A stretch of DNA of 64,000 nucleotides from CAVZCK01 sp963798805 (GTDB lineage: Bacteria > Pseudomonadota > Alphaproteobacteria > Rhizobiales > Rhodomicrobiaceae). Both the position numbers and the translations under genes were made by a program. Every line of letters begins with the position of its first letter. Position 1 is the stretch's first letter. The stretch lies in NCBI GenBank assembly GCA_963798805.1, contig CAWCVC010000010.1, positions 124,001-188,000 on the forward strand. The letters are read 5' to 3'. Shown in pieces: positions 1 to 9,050 of this stretch. Under the pieces are notes generated by a model. The model searched no databases. It worked only from the letters and a program-made list of their open reading frames with translations, and was not told the DNA's origin.

Positions 1-492
1 GTGCTCAATGTCTGCCTGACGCATCATGAGCGCCTCGACGGCAATACCGGCCGGGTGCTGGTCTCAGCAGCTATCCGCGAGGTCGAGGGTCAGCAGAAGA
101 AAGCTCTGATGGTGATGGTGCCGCTCGGCATGGCGCTGCCCCCCGGCATCGAAGTCAAGGTCGACGAGAACAAGCCCATCAAGCTGCAATATACGCTCTG
201 CCATGCAGCCGGCTGCACCGCCGAGACCGAGGCGACCCCGGCGATCATCGATGAGATGAAAAAAGGCAAGCAGGTGATCGTGGCCGCGATCAACCTTGCC
301 GGCAAGGCGATCGGCTTCCCCGTGCCGCTGGTCGGCTTCGACAAGGCGCTTGCCGGCCCGCCGGTCGACAATGAGAAATACAAGGAAGCCCGTGAGCGGC
401 TCATGCTGGCCATTCGCCAGCGGCAAATCGAGCTCGCCAAAAAGGCCAAGGAAGAAGAAGACGCCAAGGGCAAACAGACCAAGAAGCAGTAA
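1..492 (+). CDS. IalB-family (invasion-associated locus B) protein, 5' partial
   Basis: The product matches the IalB-like fold: a hydrophobic VMVPLGMALPPGI strand region, then a paired-Cys segment (LCHAAGC), then KGKQVIVAAINLAGKAI, and a Lys/Glu-rich tail. The reading frame is open at the first base of the window, and there is no signal peptide although the family is normally exported. The GTG at position 1 is therefore almost certainly an internal codon, and the true start lies upstream. IalB proteins are periplasmic or envelope proteins of unclear mechanism, named from Bartonella. The charged C-terminal tail (KKAKEEEDAKGKQTKKQ) is of low complexity. Confidence 0.8.
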   Translation: MLNVCLTHHERLDGNTGRVLVSAAIREVEGQQKKALMVMVPLGMALPPGIEVKVDENKPIKLQYTLCHAAGCTAETEATPAIIDEMKKGKQVIVAAINLAGKAIGFPVPLVGFDKALAGPPVDNEKYKEARERLMLAIRQRQIELAKKAKEEEDAKGKQTKKQ

Positions 493-560
493 TCTTCCAA
501 GTCATGATCGACCTGCCGGCTGCCCCTTGCAGCCGGTTTTATCTTTTGGACGAGAGGCAG

Positions 561-1193
561 ATGGCTGCGGAAGAGCTGGTTTTCTATTATGCGCCGCGGA
601 CGCGCGCTGGCGTTGTCTTGTGGATGCTCGAGGAGCTTGGCGCGCCTCACAGGATGGAGATCCTGAACGTCAAGGCGGCCGAGCACAAATCGCCGGACTA
701 TCTGGCCGTCAATCCCATGGGCAAGGTACCGGCGATCAAGCATGGCGGCACCGTCGTCACCGAAGCCGCCGCGATCTGCTGCTATCTGGCCGACGCTTTT
801 CCCGAAGCGGCGCTGGCGCCGGCGATCGGCGATCCGAAGCGCGGAACCTATCTGCGCTGGCTGTTCTTCAGCCCGAGCTGCATCGAGCCGGCCATGGTGG
901 AGAAGGCCTTCCAGCACCCGCCCGCGCCGACGAGCGCCGTAGGCTATGGCGATTTCGACACGGTGATGAAAGTCGCCGCTTCGGCCATCCCGGAAGGCGG
1001 CTGTCTGCTCGGCGACAAATTCAGCGCCGCCGATGTGGTGTTCGGATCGACGCTGCGCTACGGTATGATGTTCGGCATCATCCCGCACCGGCCCGAATTC
1101 GACGCGTATGTCGGCCGGCTCAGCGAGCGTCCCGCCTTCAAGCGGATGACGGCGCGGGACGAGGAGCTTGCGAGCGCGCAAGAGGCGGCCTGA
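561..1193 (+). CDS. Glutathione S-transferase family protein
   Basis: A 210-residue protein with the N-terminal thioredoxin-like GST domain (FYYAPRTRAGVVLWMLEEL, then NPMGKVPAIKHGG with the cis-Pro, then TEAAAICCYLAD) and an all-helical C-terminal domain. The start at 561 is preferred over the in-frame upstream ATG at 504 because GAGAGG lies just before it and the family begins at this point. Likely cytosolic and glutathione-dependent; the substrate cannot be predicted. It lies downstream of the IalB gene and converges on the thioesterase gene at 1217. Confidence 0.88.
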   Translation: MAAEELVFYYAPRTRAGVVLWMLEELGAPHRMEILNVKAAEHKSPDYLAVNPMGKVPAIKHGGTVVTEAAAICCYLADAFPEAALAPAIGDPKRGTYLRWLFFSPSCIEPAMVEKAFQHPPAPTSAVGYGDFDTVMKVAASAIPEGGCLLGDKFSAADVVFGSTLRYGMMFGIIPHRPEFDAYVGRLSERPAFKRMTARDEELASAQEAA

Positions 1194-1216
1194 GCTGGGA
1201 ACCTGCTAAAATAGCC

Positions 1217-1672
1217 TCAGCCTTCCGTCGCCAGTAGCGGCGTGAGCAGCGACCTGAGCGCCTCCGGCAGCGGTCCGGGGCGGCGTGACACCCGGTCGAC
1301 ATAGACATGTACGAAATGCCCCTCGGCGGCGGCATCGTCGTCATCGCCGCGGAACAGCGCGATCTCGTAGCGCACCGAGCTGTTGCCGAGATGGGCGATG
1401 CGTAAACCCGCCGTCACCGCCTCCGGGAAGGAGATCGGCTTGGCATAGCGGCAGGCGGTCTCCACCACCAGCCCGACGACCTCGCTGGTTTCCAGATCGA
1501 GAAAGCCGCCCTCGATCAGATATTGATTAACCACGGTGTCGAAATAGGAGTAGTAGACCACATTGTTGACGTGGCCGTAGAGGTCGTTGTCCATCCAGCG
1601 CGTGGTGATCGGCAGGAAATAACGGTATTCGGAACGCCGGCCGAAGGATTTCCGCGTCTTCCCATCCGTCAT
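1217..1672 (-). CDS. Acyl-CoA thioesterase, hot-dog (4HBT/YbgC-like) family
   Basis: A 151-residue single hot-dog-domain protein. The segment RWMDNDLYGHVNNVVYYSYF carries the family's catalytic Asp followed by the GHVNN signature. Such enzymes hydrolyse acyl-CoA thioesters in the cytosol; chain-length preference is unknown. The ATG at 1672 overlaps the TGA of the upstream EamA transporter gene by one base, so the two are probably translationally coupled. An in-frame TTG one codon upstream is possible but less likely. Confidence 0.87.
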   Translation of the reverse strand: MTDGKTRKSFGRRSEYRYFLPITTRWMDNDLYGHVNNVVYYSYFDTVVNQYLIEGGFLDLETSEVVGLVVETACRYAKPISFPEAVTAGLRIAHLGNSSVRYEIALFRGDDDDAAAEGHFVHVYVDRVSRRPGPLPEALRSLLTPLLATEG

Positions 1673-2598
1673 CAATAAATCCGCCTATCCACCCTGAGCC
1701 GCCTGCCAAGAGATACAATAATCGCCACGGCGAGCGCAAACCCGGCGTGACGCCAGCCGACCTTCTCGCCGAGCAGCAGGACCGATGCCGCCAGGGTGAT
1801 GAAGGGCTGCAGAAGCTGAAGCTGTCCGGTTCTCGCGACGCCGGCGAGCGCCATGCCCTGGTTCCAGAAGAAAAAGCCCAGAAACTGGCTCATCAGCGAG
1901 GCGTAGAGGAAGCCCATCCAGGCGCTCGACGGGGCGCTCCAATTGATCGGCGCCGCGAACAGCCACAGCGCCGGGATGAGGACAGGCAGGCTGAACACCA
2001 GCGCCCAGGAGATGACCTGCCAGCCGCCGATCTGCCGCGCCAGAATGCCGCTCTGCGCATAGCCGACCGCGGCGGAAACGATCGCCGCCGCCAGGAGCAG
2101 GTCGGCGAGCTGGAGCCGAATGCCGCCGGACTCGATTACGGCGAAGATCAACACCAGCAGCGATCCGGAAACGCCGGCAAACCAGAAGCCGAAGGACGGC
2201 CGTTCGCCGACCATGATCGCCCCGGCCATGGCGGTGGCCAGCGGCAGGACGGCCATGATCACCGCGCCGTGCGCGGCGGGCACATGCTCCATGGCGGCGG
2301 TGGCAAGGATTGGGAAACCAAAAATCACCCCGGCCGCGGCAACGATGATCCGGCCCCAGGAGCGCAAGGGCGGGACCGGCTGGCGCGTCACGGCGAGAAT
2401 GATGGCGGCGAGGAACGCGGCCGGCACCGCCCGCCCGATGCCCACGAAATAGCGGTCGAAACCGACCAGCGCGATCCGCGTCATCGGCAGGGTCAGCCCG
2501 AAGATGAACACGCCGGCAAGCCCGGCGAAGAGGCCCGTCAGCTCGCGCGATCGTTCATGGCCCGCGGCGCTATTCGTGTGGTCAGCGTAACGTTGCAT
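1672..2598 (-). CDS. EamA/DMT-family transporter
   Basis: About 308 residues arranged as two EamA repeats with roughly ten hydrophobic helices, for example LFAGLAGVFIFGLTLPMTRIAL near the N-terminus and QLLQPFITLAASVLLLGEKV in the second repeat, the typical end-of-repeat signature. It is an inner-membrane drug/metabolite transporter of unknown substrate. The start at 2598 is chosen because GGAACGG precedes it; an in-frame ATG 13 codons upstream exists. Co-transcribed with the thioesterase gene. Confidence 0.88.
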   Translation of the reverse strand: MQRYADHTNSAAGHERSRELTGLFAGLAGVFIFGLTLPMTRIALVGFDRYFVGIGRAVPAAFLAAIILAVTRQPVPPLRSWGRIIVAAAGVIFGFPILATAAMEHVPAAHGAVIMAVLPLATAMAGAIMVGERPSFGFWFAGVSGSLLVLIFAVIESGGIRLQLADLLLAAAIVSAAVGYAQSGILARQIGGWQVISWALVFSLPVLIPALWLFAAPINWSAPSSAWMGFLYASLMSQFLGFFFWNQGMALAGVARTGQLQLLQPFITLAASVLLLGEKVGWRHAGFALAVAIIVSLGRRLRVDRRIY

Positions 2599-2700
2599 TG
2601 CCGTTCCGGAAATCGTGTCTAGCCTTGAGGCCTGCAAGCCGGTTAAAGAGAAGCATGCATTTTGCTAGCACTCTCTCGCTAACAAAGCTTGGATGGCAGC

Positions 2701-3429
2701 ATGTCGATTTGGGGAAAACTTGCCGGTGTCGCGGCCGGCCTTGCGGTCGGAGGACCGCTCGGAGCATTGCTCGGGGGCCTTGCCGGTCACCTCGCCATCG
2801 ACCGCGAGGACGAGGAAATCGAGCCCGATAAACAGCTTGCGTTTACCATCGGCGTCATCGCCCTCGGCGCCAAGATGGCCAAGGCCGACGGTCACGTCAC
2901 CAAGGACGAGGTCCGCGCCTTCAAGGAGGTGTTCCGCGTCCCGGAGAGCGAGCAGAGGAACGTCGCCCGCGTTTTCGACCTCGCCAAGCAGGACACGGCC
3001 GGCTTCGAATCCTACGCCAAGCAGCTTGCGCGGCTGTTCAAGGACGACCGCAACATGCTGCATAACATCCTCGAGGGCCTGTTCCACATCGCCGAGGCCG
3101 ACAAGGTGATCCATCCGCGCGAGCGCGACTATCTGCAGACCGTGGCGCATCATTTCGGCATCGGCGAGGTCGAGTTCCGCTACATTCTGGCGCGTCACTG
3201 TGCCGCCGAGCGGAAGAGCCCGTATCAGGTGCTCGGCGTTTCGCCGGAGATCACCGACAGCGATCTGCGCCAGCATTACCGCAAGCTGATGGTCGAGAAC
3301 CATCCGGACAAGCTGGTGGCACACGGCCTGCCCCAGGAAATGATCGACATCGCCAATAAGAAGATCGCCGTGCTCAACGAGGCCTATGACGAGATCCGCA
3401 AGGAACGCCAGGGCGGCGCTCACGTTTAA
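2701..3429 (+). CDS. TerB/DjlA-like co-chaperone with C-terminal J domain
   Basis: A 242-residue protein. A glycine-rich hydrophobic N-terminus (GVAAGLAVGGPLGALLGGLAG) may insert in the membrane. A central helical TerB-like domain (residues ~45-165) carries Asp-bearing loops (KADGHVTKDE, EADKVIHPRE). A C-terminal J domain starts at YQVLGVSPEITDSDLRQHYR and has the HPD motif (ENHPDKLV). The layout matches DjlA-type DnaK co-chaperones. The ATG at 2701 is preferred over the in-frame TTG at 2689. The amidase gene follows after 28 bp. Confidence 0.88.
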   Translation: MSIWGKLAGVAAGLAVGGPLGALLGGLAGHLAIDREDEEIEPDKQLAFTIGVIALGAKMAKADGHVTKDEVRAFKEVFRVPESEQRNVARVFDLAKQDTAGFESYAKQLARLFKDDRNMLHNILEGLFHIAEADKVIHPRERDYLQTVAHHFGIGEVEFRYILARHCAAERKSPYQVLGVSPEITDSDLRQHYRKLMVENHPDKLVAHGLPQEMIDIANKKIAVLNEAYDEIRKERQGGAHV

Positions 3430-3457
3430 CCATTCCAGCCAGTGATACGATTGCTCG

Positions 3458-4216
3458 ATGGAGATCGATACCTCGCTCGATGCGGATTGGCGCCCGGCCG
3501 TCAATTTCGAGCCCCGCCGCGAAGGCGAGCGGCCGACCATTCTTCTGATGCATTATACCGGCATGGAATCGGCGGAGCGCGCTCTCCACTGGCTCACGAC
3601 CGCGGAGTCGCGCGTCTCCTGCCATTATCTGGTCGACGAAAAGGGGCATATTACCCAGATGGTGCACGAGGAGATGCGCGCCTGGCACGCCGGCGAGTCC
3701 TATTGGGCAGGCGAGACCGACATCAACTCCGCCTCGATCGGCATCGAGATCCACAATCCCGGCCATGGCGGCAACTATTCGGATTTCGGCGAGAATCAGA
3801 TGCGAGCCGTCGAGACGCTATCGCAAGACATCATCGCCCGGCACCGCATCAGGCGCGAGCGCGTGCTCGGCCATTCGGACGTCGCGCCGCGCCGCAAGAC
3901 CGATCCGGGCGAGAAATTCGACTGGGGACGGCTTGCCGGCGCCGGCATCGGCCATTGGGTAGAGCCGACGCGCATTGAGGGCGATGCCGGATTCGGGCCG
4001 GGGGATGAAAGCGGCGAAGTCGAGAGATTGCAGCGGCAGCTCGCCGAATACGGCTATGAGATCGCCCCGACCGGCCAATATTGCGAGCAGACGCAGGCGG
4101 TGGTCTCGGCTTTCCAGCGCCATTTCCGGCCCGCGCTCGTCAACGGCCGCGCCGATCACTCCACCATCGACACGCTCGACCGGTTGTTGCGGGCGCTGGC
4201 GCCGGCCGGGGTCTGA
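3458..4216 (+). CDS. N-acetylmuramoyl-L-alanine amidase (Amidase_2) with C-terminal peptidoglycan-binding domain
   Basis: A 252-residue amidase resembling AmiD. Zn-site residues are visible in ILLMHYTGMES, in WHAGESYW and in LGHSDVAPRRKTDPGE, with the SIGIEIHNPGHGG strand between. A PG_binding_1-like domain follows at residues ~190-245 (VERLQRQLAEYGYEI). The enzyme cleaves the bond between MurNAc and L-Ala in cell-wall peptides. No clear signal peptide is visible, so it is probably a cytosolic or leaderless anhydro-muropeptide amidase. It follows the DjlA-like gene closely and may be co-transcribed. Confidence 0.9.
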   Translation: MEIDTSLDADWRPAVNFEPRREGERPTILLMHYTGMESAERALHWLTTAESRVSCHYLVDEKGHITQMVHEEMRAWHAGESYWAGETDINSASIGIEIHNPGHGGNYSDFGENQMRAVETLSQDIIARHRIRRERVLGHSDVAPRRKTDPGEKFDWGRLAGAGIGHWVEPTRIEGDAGFGPGDESGEVERLQRQLAEYGYEIAPTGQYCEQTQAVVSAFQRHFRPALVNGRADHSTIDTLDRLLRALAPAGV

Positions 4217-4365
4217 GCAGGATCAGAGGCCATACAAGCCGGGGGCACGAGTAGCCGCGGAAAATCGCCGCCGGCGTTGGACAGGCGCTCACGCTGCAGT
4301 CACGGGCATTTGCCCAGATCGACGTCCCTCGGACGTGCTATACTCTTCAAGATTGGAGGACCCAT

Positions 4366-4800
4366 ATGAAGGTTGCAAATATATTGAGCGCGAAGGGCGA
4401 CAGGGTCATGACCGTCCGGCCTACGGAGACGATCGTGCTGCTTGCCCAGCGGCTCCGGATGGAACGCGTGGGTGCCATGATCGTGAGCGAGGACGGCAAG
4501 AGGATCGATGGCATCATCTCCGAGCGAGACGTAACTCACGGCGTCGCCGAGCACGGCGCAAGCCTGCCGGATATGCGTGTCTCGGATCTCATGACCAGGG
4601 GCGTGATCACCTGCTCACCCAGCGACACGATCGCTGATATTGCCAGGACGATGACACAGCACCGGGTGCGCCACCTTCCGGTTCAACAAGATGGTGAGCT
4701 CATCGGCATCGTCAGCATCGGCGACGTCTTGAAGCACCGCCTCGATGAAATGCAATTGGAAGCGAGCGTCCTGCGCGACTACGCGATTTCGCGGGCATAA
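4366..4800 (+). CDS. Tandem CBS-domain protein
   Basis: A 144-residue protein composed almost wholly of two CBS motifs (KRIDGIISERDVTHGVAE and GELIGIVSIGDVLKHRLDE). Stand-alone CBS pairs bind adenine nucleotides or S-adenosylmethionine and act as energy sensors; the target is unknown here. GGAGG lies 8 bases before the ATG. The gene ends 12 bases before the 3' end of cobT, which converges on it. Confidence 0.92.
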   Translation: MKVANILSAKGDRVMTVRPTETIVLLAQRLRMERVGAMIVSEDGKRIDGIISERDVTHGVAEHGASLPDMRVSDLMTRGVITCSPSDTIADIARTMTQHRVRHLPVQQDGELIGIVSIGDVLKHRLDEMQLEASVLRDYAISRA

Positions 4801-4812
4801 CCGCGCACAGGC

Positions 4813-6696
4813 TCAATGCACGCGCCGCCGGCCGGGGACAGGCGCGGCGCGGGGGTTGTCGGCTTCCTCGTCGAACAGCTCCGCGAGCTTCTCGGTCATC
4901 GCGCCGCCAAGCTCCTCGGCGTCGCTGATGGTTACAGCCCGCCGGTAATAGCGGGTGACGTCGTGGCCGATGCCGATGGCGATCAGCTCGACCGGCGAAC
5001 GCGTTTCGATCTCGTTGATCACCTGCCGCAGATGCCGCTCCAGATAGGAGCCTGAGTTGACCGACAGCGTGGAGTCGTCGACCGGCGCGCCGTCCGAGAT
5101 CATCATCAGGATTCGCCGTTGCTCCGGCCGGACCAGAAGCCGGCTATGCGCCCAGGCCAGCGCCTCGCCGTCGATATTCTCCTTGAGTAAACCCTCGCGC
5201 ATCATCAGACCGAGGTTACGCCGCGCCCGGCGCCAAGGCATGTCGGCGGCCTTGTAGATGATATGGCGCAGATCGTTGAGCCGGCCCGGCGCCGCCGGCT
5301 TGCCCATCGCCAGCCACTGCTCGCGCGTCTGGCCACCCTTCCACTGGCGCGTGGTGAAGCCGAGGATCTCGACCTTGACGCCGCAGCGCTCCAGCGTGCG
5401 GGCGAGAATATCTGCGCAGCAGGCGGCGACCATGATCGGCCGACCGCGCATCGAGCCGGAATTGTCGAGCAGCAGCGTCACCACCGTGTCGCGGAAGGGC
5501 ATGTCCCGCTCGCGCTTGAAGGAGAGCGGCTGGAACGGGTCGGTGACGACGCGCGGCAGCCGGGCGGCGTCGAGGATGCCTTCGTCCATGTCGAAATCCC
5601 AGGCGCGGTTCTGCTGGGCGAGCAGCCGCCTTTGCAGCCGGTTCGCCAGCCGCGAGACCGCCGCATGCAGATGCGTGAGCTGCTTATCGAGAAAGCCGCG
5701 CAGCCGCTCCAGCTCGTCAGGATCGCAGAGATTTTCCGCCGCGACAATTTCGTCGAACTGGTGGGTGAAAACCTGATAGCCGAAGGCGGCCGGATCATCG
5801 AGCACCGAGCTATTGGGCCGGCGCGGCGGCGCCTGGGTGCGCTGGTCGCCGTCGGCCTCGCCGTCCATCTCGCCGCGGTCGCTCGCCTCGGTCAGCTCGG
5901 CCTCTTCGCCGGCGTCGCTGGCCATCGCATCGGCCTCTTCGTCGGCCGAAACCGGCTTGCTCTCCTGGTCCCTGCCGGCCTCCTCCGATTCACCCTCGGC
6001 GGGCTGATCGCCTTCCTCGTCCTCGCCGGTCGCCTTCTCCTCGCTGCCCTGGGCCTCCTCGTCGATCAGCTCCAGCGCCGAGAGCACATCGCGCAGCAGC
6101 CGGCCGAAGGCTTCCTGATCGTCGAGCGTGTCGCCGAGTGCATCGATCAGCGACATGGCGCGCTCGTCGATCCAGGGCCGCCAGGCATCGACCATGGGCA
6201 GAGCCCGTTTCGGCGGCTTCATGCCAAGAACCCGCTCGCGCACCATCAGCGCCAGACATTCATCGAGCGGCGCGTCCTCGCGCTCGGTGGGCATGGCGCC
6301 ATGGCCTTCGAACCGCGCCTCGGTCTTGGCGGCGAGATTGTCGGAGACGCCCTTCATCCGCCGGGCGCCGACCGCCTCGACCCGCACCCGCTCGACCGCC
6401 TCGAACACCGAGCGCGCCATACCGGCATCGGGCGCAAGCCGTGCATGAACCTTGGGATCGTGGCAGGCGACGGTAAGGGCGAGCGAATCCGCGTGGCCGC
6501 GCAACACCGCGATTTCCTTCCTCGACGGCGAGCGCGAAGGCTGCGGCAGGCTGGCGGTGTGGCCGCGCAGGCTGGGCGTCTCGGTGGAGAACACCACCTG
6601 CAGCTCATCGTCGCCGGCAATGGCGCGCGTCGTCGCCGTCAGCGCCTGCTTGAACGGCAATCCGGGGTCGATCTTGCGTTTTGGCGATTGCGGCAT
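4813..6696 (-). CDS. cobT: Aerobic cobaltochelatase subunit CobT
   Basis: A 627-residue protein with the CobT layout: an N-terminal CobT domain, an acidic low-complexity linker (residues ~215-290, mostly Glu/Asp), and a C-terminal von Willebrand A domain with the MIDAS motif LLDNSGSMRG and a later DGAPVDDSTL loop. CobT forms a ring complex with the AAA+ protein CobS and, with CobN, inserts Co2+ into hydrogenobyrinic acid a,c-diamide in aerobic B12 synthesis. cobN is not in the window. It is separated from cobS by a maoC-like gene; all three run in one direction with short gaps. Confidence 0.95.
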   Translation of the reverse strand: MPQSPKRKIDPGLPFKQALTATTRAIAGDDELQVVFSTETPSLRGHTASLPQPSRSPSRKEIAVLRGHADSLALTVACHDPKVHARLAPDAGMARSVFEAVERVRVEAVGARRMKGVSDNLAAKTEARFEGHGAMPTEREDAPLDECLALMVRERVLGMKPPKRALPMVDAWRPWIDERAMSLIDALGDTLDDQEAFGRLLRDVLSALELIDEEAQGSEEKATGEDEEGDQPAEGESEEAGRDQESKPVSADEEADAMASDAGEEAELTEASDRGEMDGEADGDQRTQAPPRRPNSSVLDDPAAFGYQVFTHQFDEIVAAENLCDPDELERLRGFLDKQLTHLHAAVSRLANRLQRRLLAQQNRAWDFDMDEGILDAARLPRVVTDPFQPLSFKRERDMPFRDTVVTLLLDNSGSMRGRPIMVAACCADILARTLERCGVKVEILGFTTRQWKGGQTREQWLAMGKPAAPGRLNDLRHIIYKAADMPWRRARRNLGLMMREGLLKENIDGEALAWAHSRLLVRPEQRRILMMISDGAPVDDSTLSVNSGSYLERHLRQVINEIETRSPVELIAIGIGHDVTRYYRRAVTISDAEELGGAMTEKLAELFDEEADNPRAAPVPGRRRVH

Positions 6697-6703
6697 GGCA
6701 ATC

Positions 6704-7156
6704 CTATTCTACACGTTCTTCGGCGCCAGCGCCCGCGCCGTCGCTTTGCGGCCAGCGGATGCAGTGGGCCTTGCAGATCACATAGACCGTGCCTGCGGCG
6801 TCGACGATGCGGCCTTCGAGCGTGATCAGATCGCCTTTGAGGCCCTCATTCGGCTCGATATCCGTCACCTTCCACTCGAGCTGTGTCTCGGTTCCAGCGG
6901 GCATCGCCTTCTTGAAGCGAAAGTGAAAGTCGAGCCCGACGCTCTCATCCGACGCCGCCGTGAGGGAAGCAATCACGCCCATCAGCACGGCCGACATATG
7001 CGTGCCGCTAGCGATAATGCCGCCGAAGCGCGACGCGGCGGCTTTCGCTTCGTCGGAGTGAAGCGGGTTCTCATCGCCCGCCTCCTTGGCAAACCGGCGG
7101 ATATTCTCGAGCGTAAAGACATAAGGCTTCGAGAACTCGTCACCCAGCTTGATCAT
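6704..7156 (-). CDS. MaoC-family hot-dog dehydratase
   Basis: A 150-residue single hot-dog protein with the (R)-hydratase signature (NPLHSDEAKAAASRFGGIIA, then ASGTHMSAVLMG). Such proteins hydrate enoyl-CoA or related thioesters. It sits between cobS (22 bp upstream) and cobT (7 bp downstream), so it is almost certainly co-transcribed with them, though no role in B12 synthesis is known to me. Its substrate is unknown. Confidence 0.88.
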   Translation of the reverse strand: MIKLGDEFSKPYVFTLENIRRFAKEAGDENPLHSDEAKAAASRFGGIIASGTHMSAVLMGVIASLTAASDESVGLDFHFRFKKAMPAGTETQLEWKVTDIEPNEGLKGDLITLEGRIVDAAGTVYVICKAHCIRWPQSDGAGAGAEERVE

Positions 7157-7178
7157 CGCCCCCGCCCTGGCGCCGCCC

Positions 7179-8165
7179 TCAGCTCAAAGCGACGTTGACG
7201 GTCAACTCGGGCAGATCCTCGCCGAAGCAGCGCTGATAGAACTCGGCGACCAGCCCGCGCTCGAGCTCGTCGCATTTGTTCAGGAAGCTCAGCCGGAAAG
7301 CGAAGCCGATATCGTTGAAGATCTCGGCGTTCTCGGCCCAGGTCATCACCGTACGCGGGCTCATCACCGTCGACAGGTCGCCGTTAATGAAGGCGTTGCG
7401 CGTCAGATCGGCGAGGCGGACCATCGCCGCGATGGTCTTGCGGCCATTATCGGTGTTGTAGCTCTTGGCCTTGGCGAGAACGATGTTCACCTCGTCGTCA
7501 TGCGGCAGATAGTTGAGCGTGACGACGATCGACCAGCGGTCCATCTGGCCCTGGTTGATCTGCTGCGTGCCGTGATAGAGGCCGGACGTGTCCCCCAAAC
7601 CGATGGTGTTGGTGGTGGCGAACAGCCGGAAGGCCGGGTGCGGGCGGATCACCTTCGACTGATCGAGCAGTGTCAGCCGGCCGGACTGCTCCAGCACACG
7701 CTGGATGACGAACATGACGTCGGGCCGCCCGGCATCGTACTCGTCGAAGCAGAGGGCCGTGTTGGACTGCAATGCCCAGGGCAGAATGCCCTCGCGGAAC
7801 TCCGTCACCTGCAAGCCGTCCTTCAGCACGATGGCGTCCTTGCCGACAAGGTCGATCCGCGAGACGTGGCTGTCGAGATTGATGCGCACACAGGGCCAGT
7901 TCAGCCGCGCCGCAACCTGCTCGATATGCGTCGATTTGCCCGTGCCGTGGTAGCCCTGCACCATCACGCGCCGGTTATGCGCGAATCCGGCCAGGATCGC
8001 GAGCGTGGTTTCGCGGTTGAACTGGTAGTCCGGATCGATATCCGGGACGTGCTCATTGGCTTGGGAATAGGCCGGAGCCTCGAAATCCGTGTCGATGCCA
8101 AAAAGCTGGCGCACCGACACTTTCATGTCAGGCAATCCGGGAACCTCGGTCGTCGTCGCAGGCAT
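7179..8165 (-). CDS. cobS: Aerobic cobaltochelatase subunit CobS
   Basis: A 328-residue AAA+ ATPase. The N-terminus carries the CobS-type IDTDFEAPAYSQANEHVPDI region. Walker A is GYHGTGKST, Walker B is ALCFDEYDAG, and sensor 1 lies around RLFATTNTIGLGDTSG. CobS powers metal insertion with CobT and CobN. It is the first gene of the cobS-maoC-cobT run; the DnaJ gene lies just upstream in the same direction. Confidence 0.96.
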   Translation of the reverse strand: MPATTTEVPGLPDMKVSVRQLFGIDTDFEAPAYSQANEHVPDIDPDYQFNRETTLAILAGFAHNRRVMVQGYHGTGKSTHIEQVAARLNWPCVRINLDSHVSRIDLVGKDAIVLKDGLQVTEFREGILPWALQSNTALCFDEYDAGRPDVMFVIQRVLEQSGRLTLLDQSKVIRPHPAFRLFATTNTIGLGDTSGLYHGTQQINQGQMDRWSIVVTLNYLPHDDEVNIVLAKAKSYNTDNGRKTIAAMVRLADLTRNAFINGDLSTVMSPRTVMTWAENAEIFNDIGFAFRLSFLNKCDELERGLVAEFYQRCFGEDLPELTVNVALS

Positions 8166-8260
8166 ATGGGCTTCCTAAGACAGCACTCATCGTGGATTGA
8201 CAGGCAAGGCGGCGTCGCCTCGGCCGGGCCGTTCGGCAACCCCGAACTTTTGGGGAAAGG

Positions 8261-8893
8261 TCAGCAAAAGCCAGCCTGCTTGAGATAATTATAGGCTTGG
8301 ATGACCTCGCGCAACCGATCCTCGCTGCCGCGATCGCCACCATTGCTGTCGGGATGATGGCGTTTCACGAGAGCCTTGAAGCGCGCCTTGATCTCCTCCG
8401 GCGTGCTGTCCTGCTGCAATTCGAGCGTAATAAAGCACTTTCGCTCCGCATTGCGGATCGGACGTTTTGGCGCGCTTTCCTCCGCCGGGCCGGCTTGGCG
8501 CGCCTGTTCAAAAAACCCGAACGGGTCGACCGTTTCGAAGTTCTGTCTGAAATTATGAATGTGGGCCTTGCCGGCAGAGCCCAAGCCGCTCGTTGCCCAG
8601 CCATTGACACCGGACGACCAGGTCGGCCGGTGCCCGGTCATTGAGGACTTCTGGAACGCGGCCACGTCATCGTCGCTCATGCCGGCGAAATAATTGTAGG
8701 ACCTGTTGTAGTCGCGCACATGGTCGAGGCAGAAGAAATGATATTCGCCCTCGCGTCCCCTGCCCTTCGGCGCGCGATACCCCCCCGGCTTGCCGCAATC
8801 CGGCCAGGCGCAGACCGGCATCTGCTGAGCCTTCAGCCGCTCCTGGTCCGGCTTGACTCGGATGCAATCGAAATATTTCGAGTCCAGCTTCAT
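8261..8893 (-). CDS. DnaJ-domain protein
   Basis: A 210-residue protein. The N-terminal half has a possible metal site (CAWPDCGKP followed about 25 residues later by FFCLDHV). The C-terminal J domain starts at CFITLELQQDSTPEEIKA and has the HPD motif (KRHHPDSNGG). In Rhizobiales this gene commonly neighbours cobS/cobT. It is transcribed divergently from bolA, and the 157-bp gap presumably holds both promoters. Its DnaK partner and client are unknown. Confidence 0.88.
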   Translation of the reverse strand: MKLDSKYFDCIRVKPDQERLKAQQMPVCAWPDCGKPGGYRAPKGRGREGEYHFFCLDHVRDYNRSYNYFAGMSDDDVAAFQKSSMTGHRPTWSSGVNGWATSGLGSAGKAHIHNFRQNFETVDPFGFFEQARQAGPAEESAPKRPIRNAERKCFITLELQQDSTPEEIKARFKALVKRHHPDSNGGDRGSEDRLREVIQAYNYLKQAGFC

Positions 8894-9050
8894 GCTTTGC
8901 TATCCAAGGGGGCATCGCCAGGCTATGGAGGCACGGCGGGGCTGTGAGCCAGAATTATGCTGCTTCGCCGGTGCCGGCACAAGCGGAAGCAGCGCCCCGT
9001 TCGGGCCTTTGCGGTCACACCTAAAATTGGTCTTAAGACGCAGGAAATCA

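Noticed and set aside
90..1181. Long open frame on the minus strand opposite the IalB and GST genes
   Set aside because: It only mirrors high-GC codon structure of the real plus-strand genes; the product is Arg/His-rich with no family features.
5263..6825. A 520-codon plus-strand frame opposite cobT
   Set aside because: cobT on the minus strand is unambiguous; the antisense product is low-complexity and resembles nothing.
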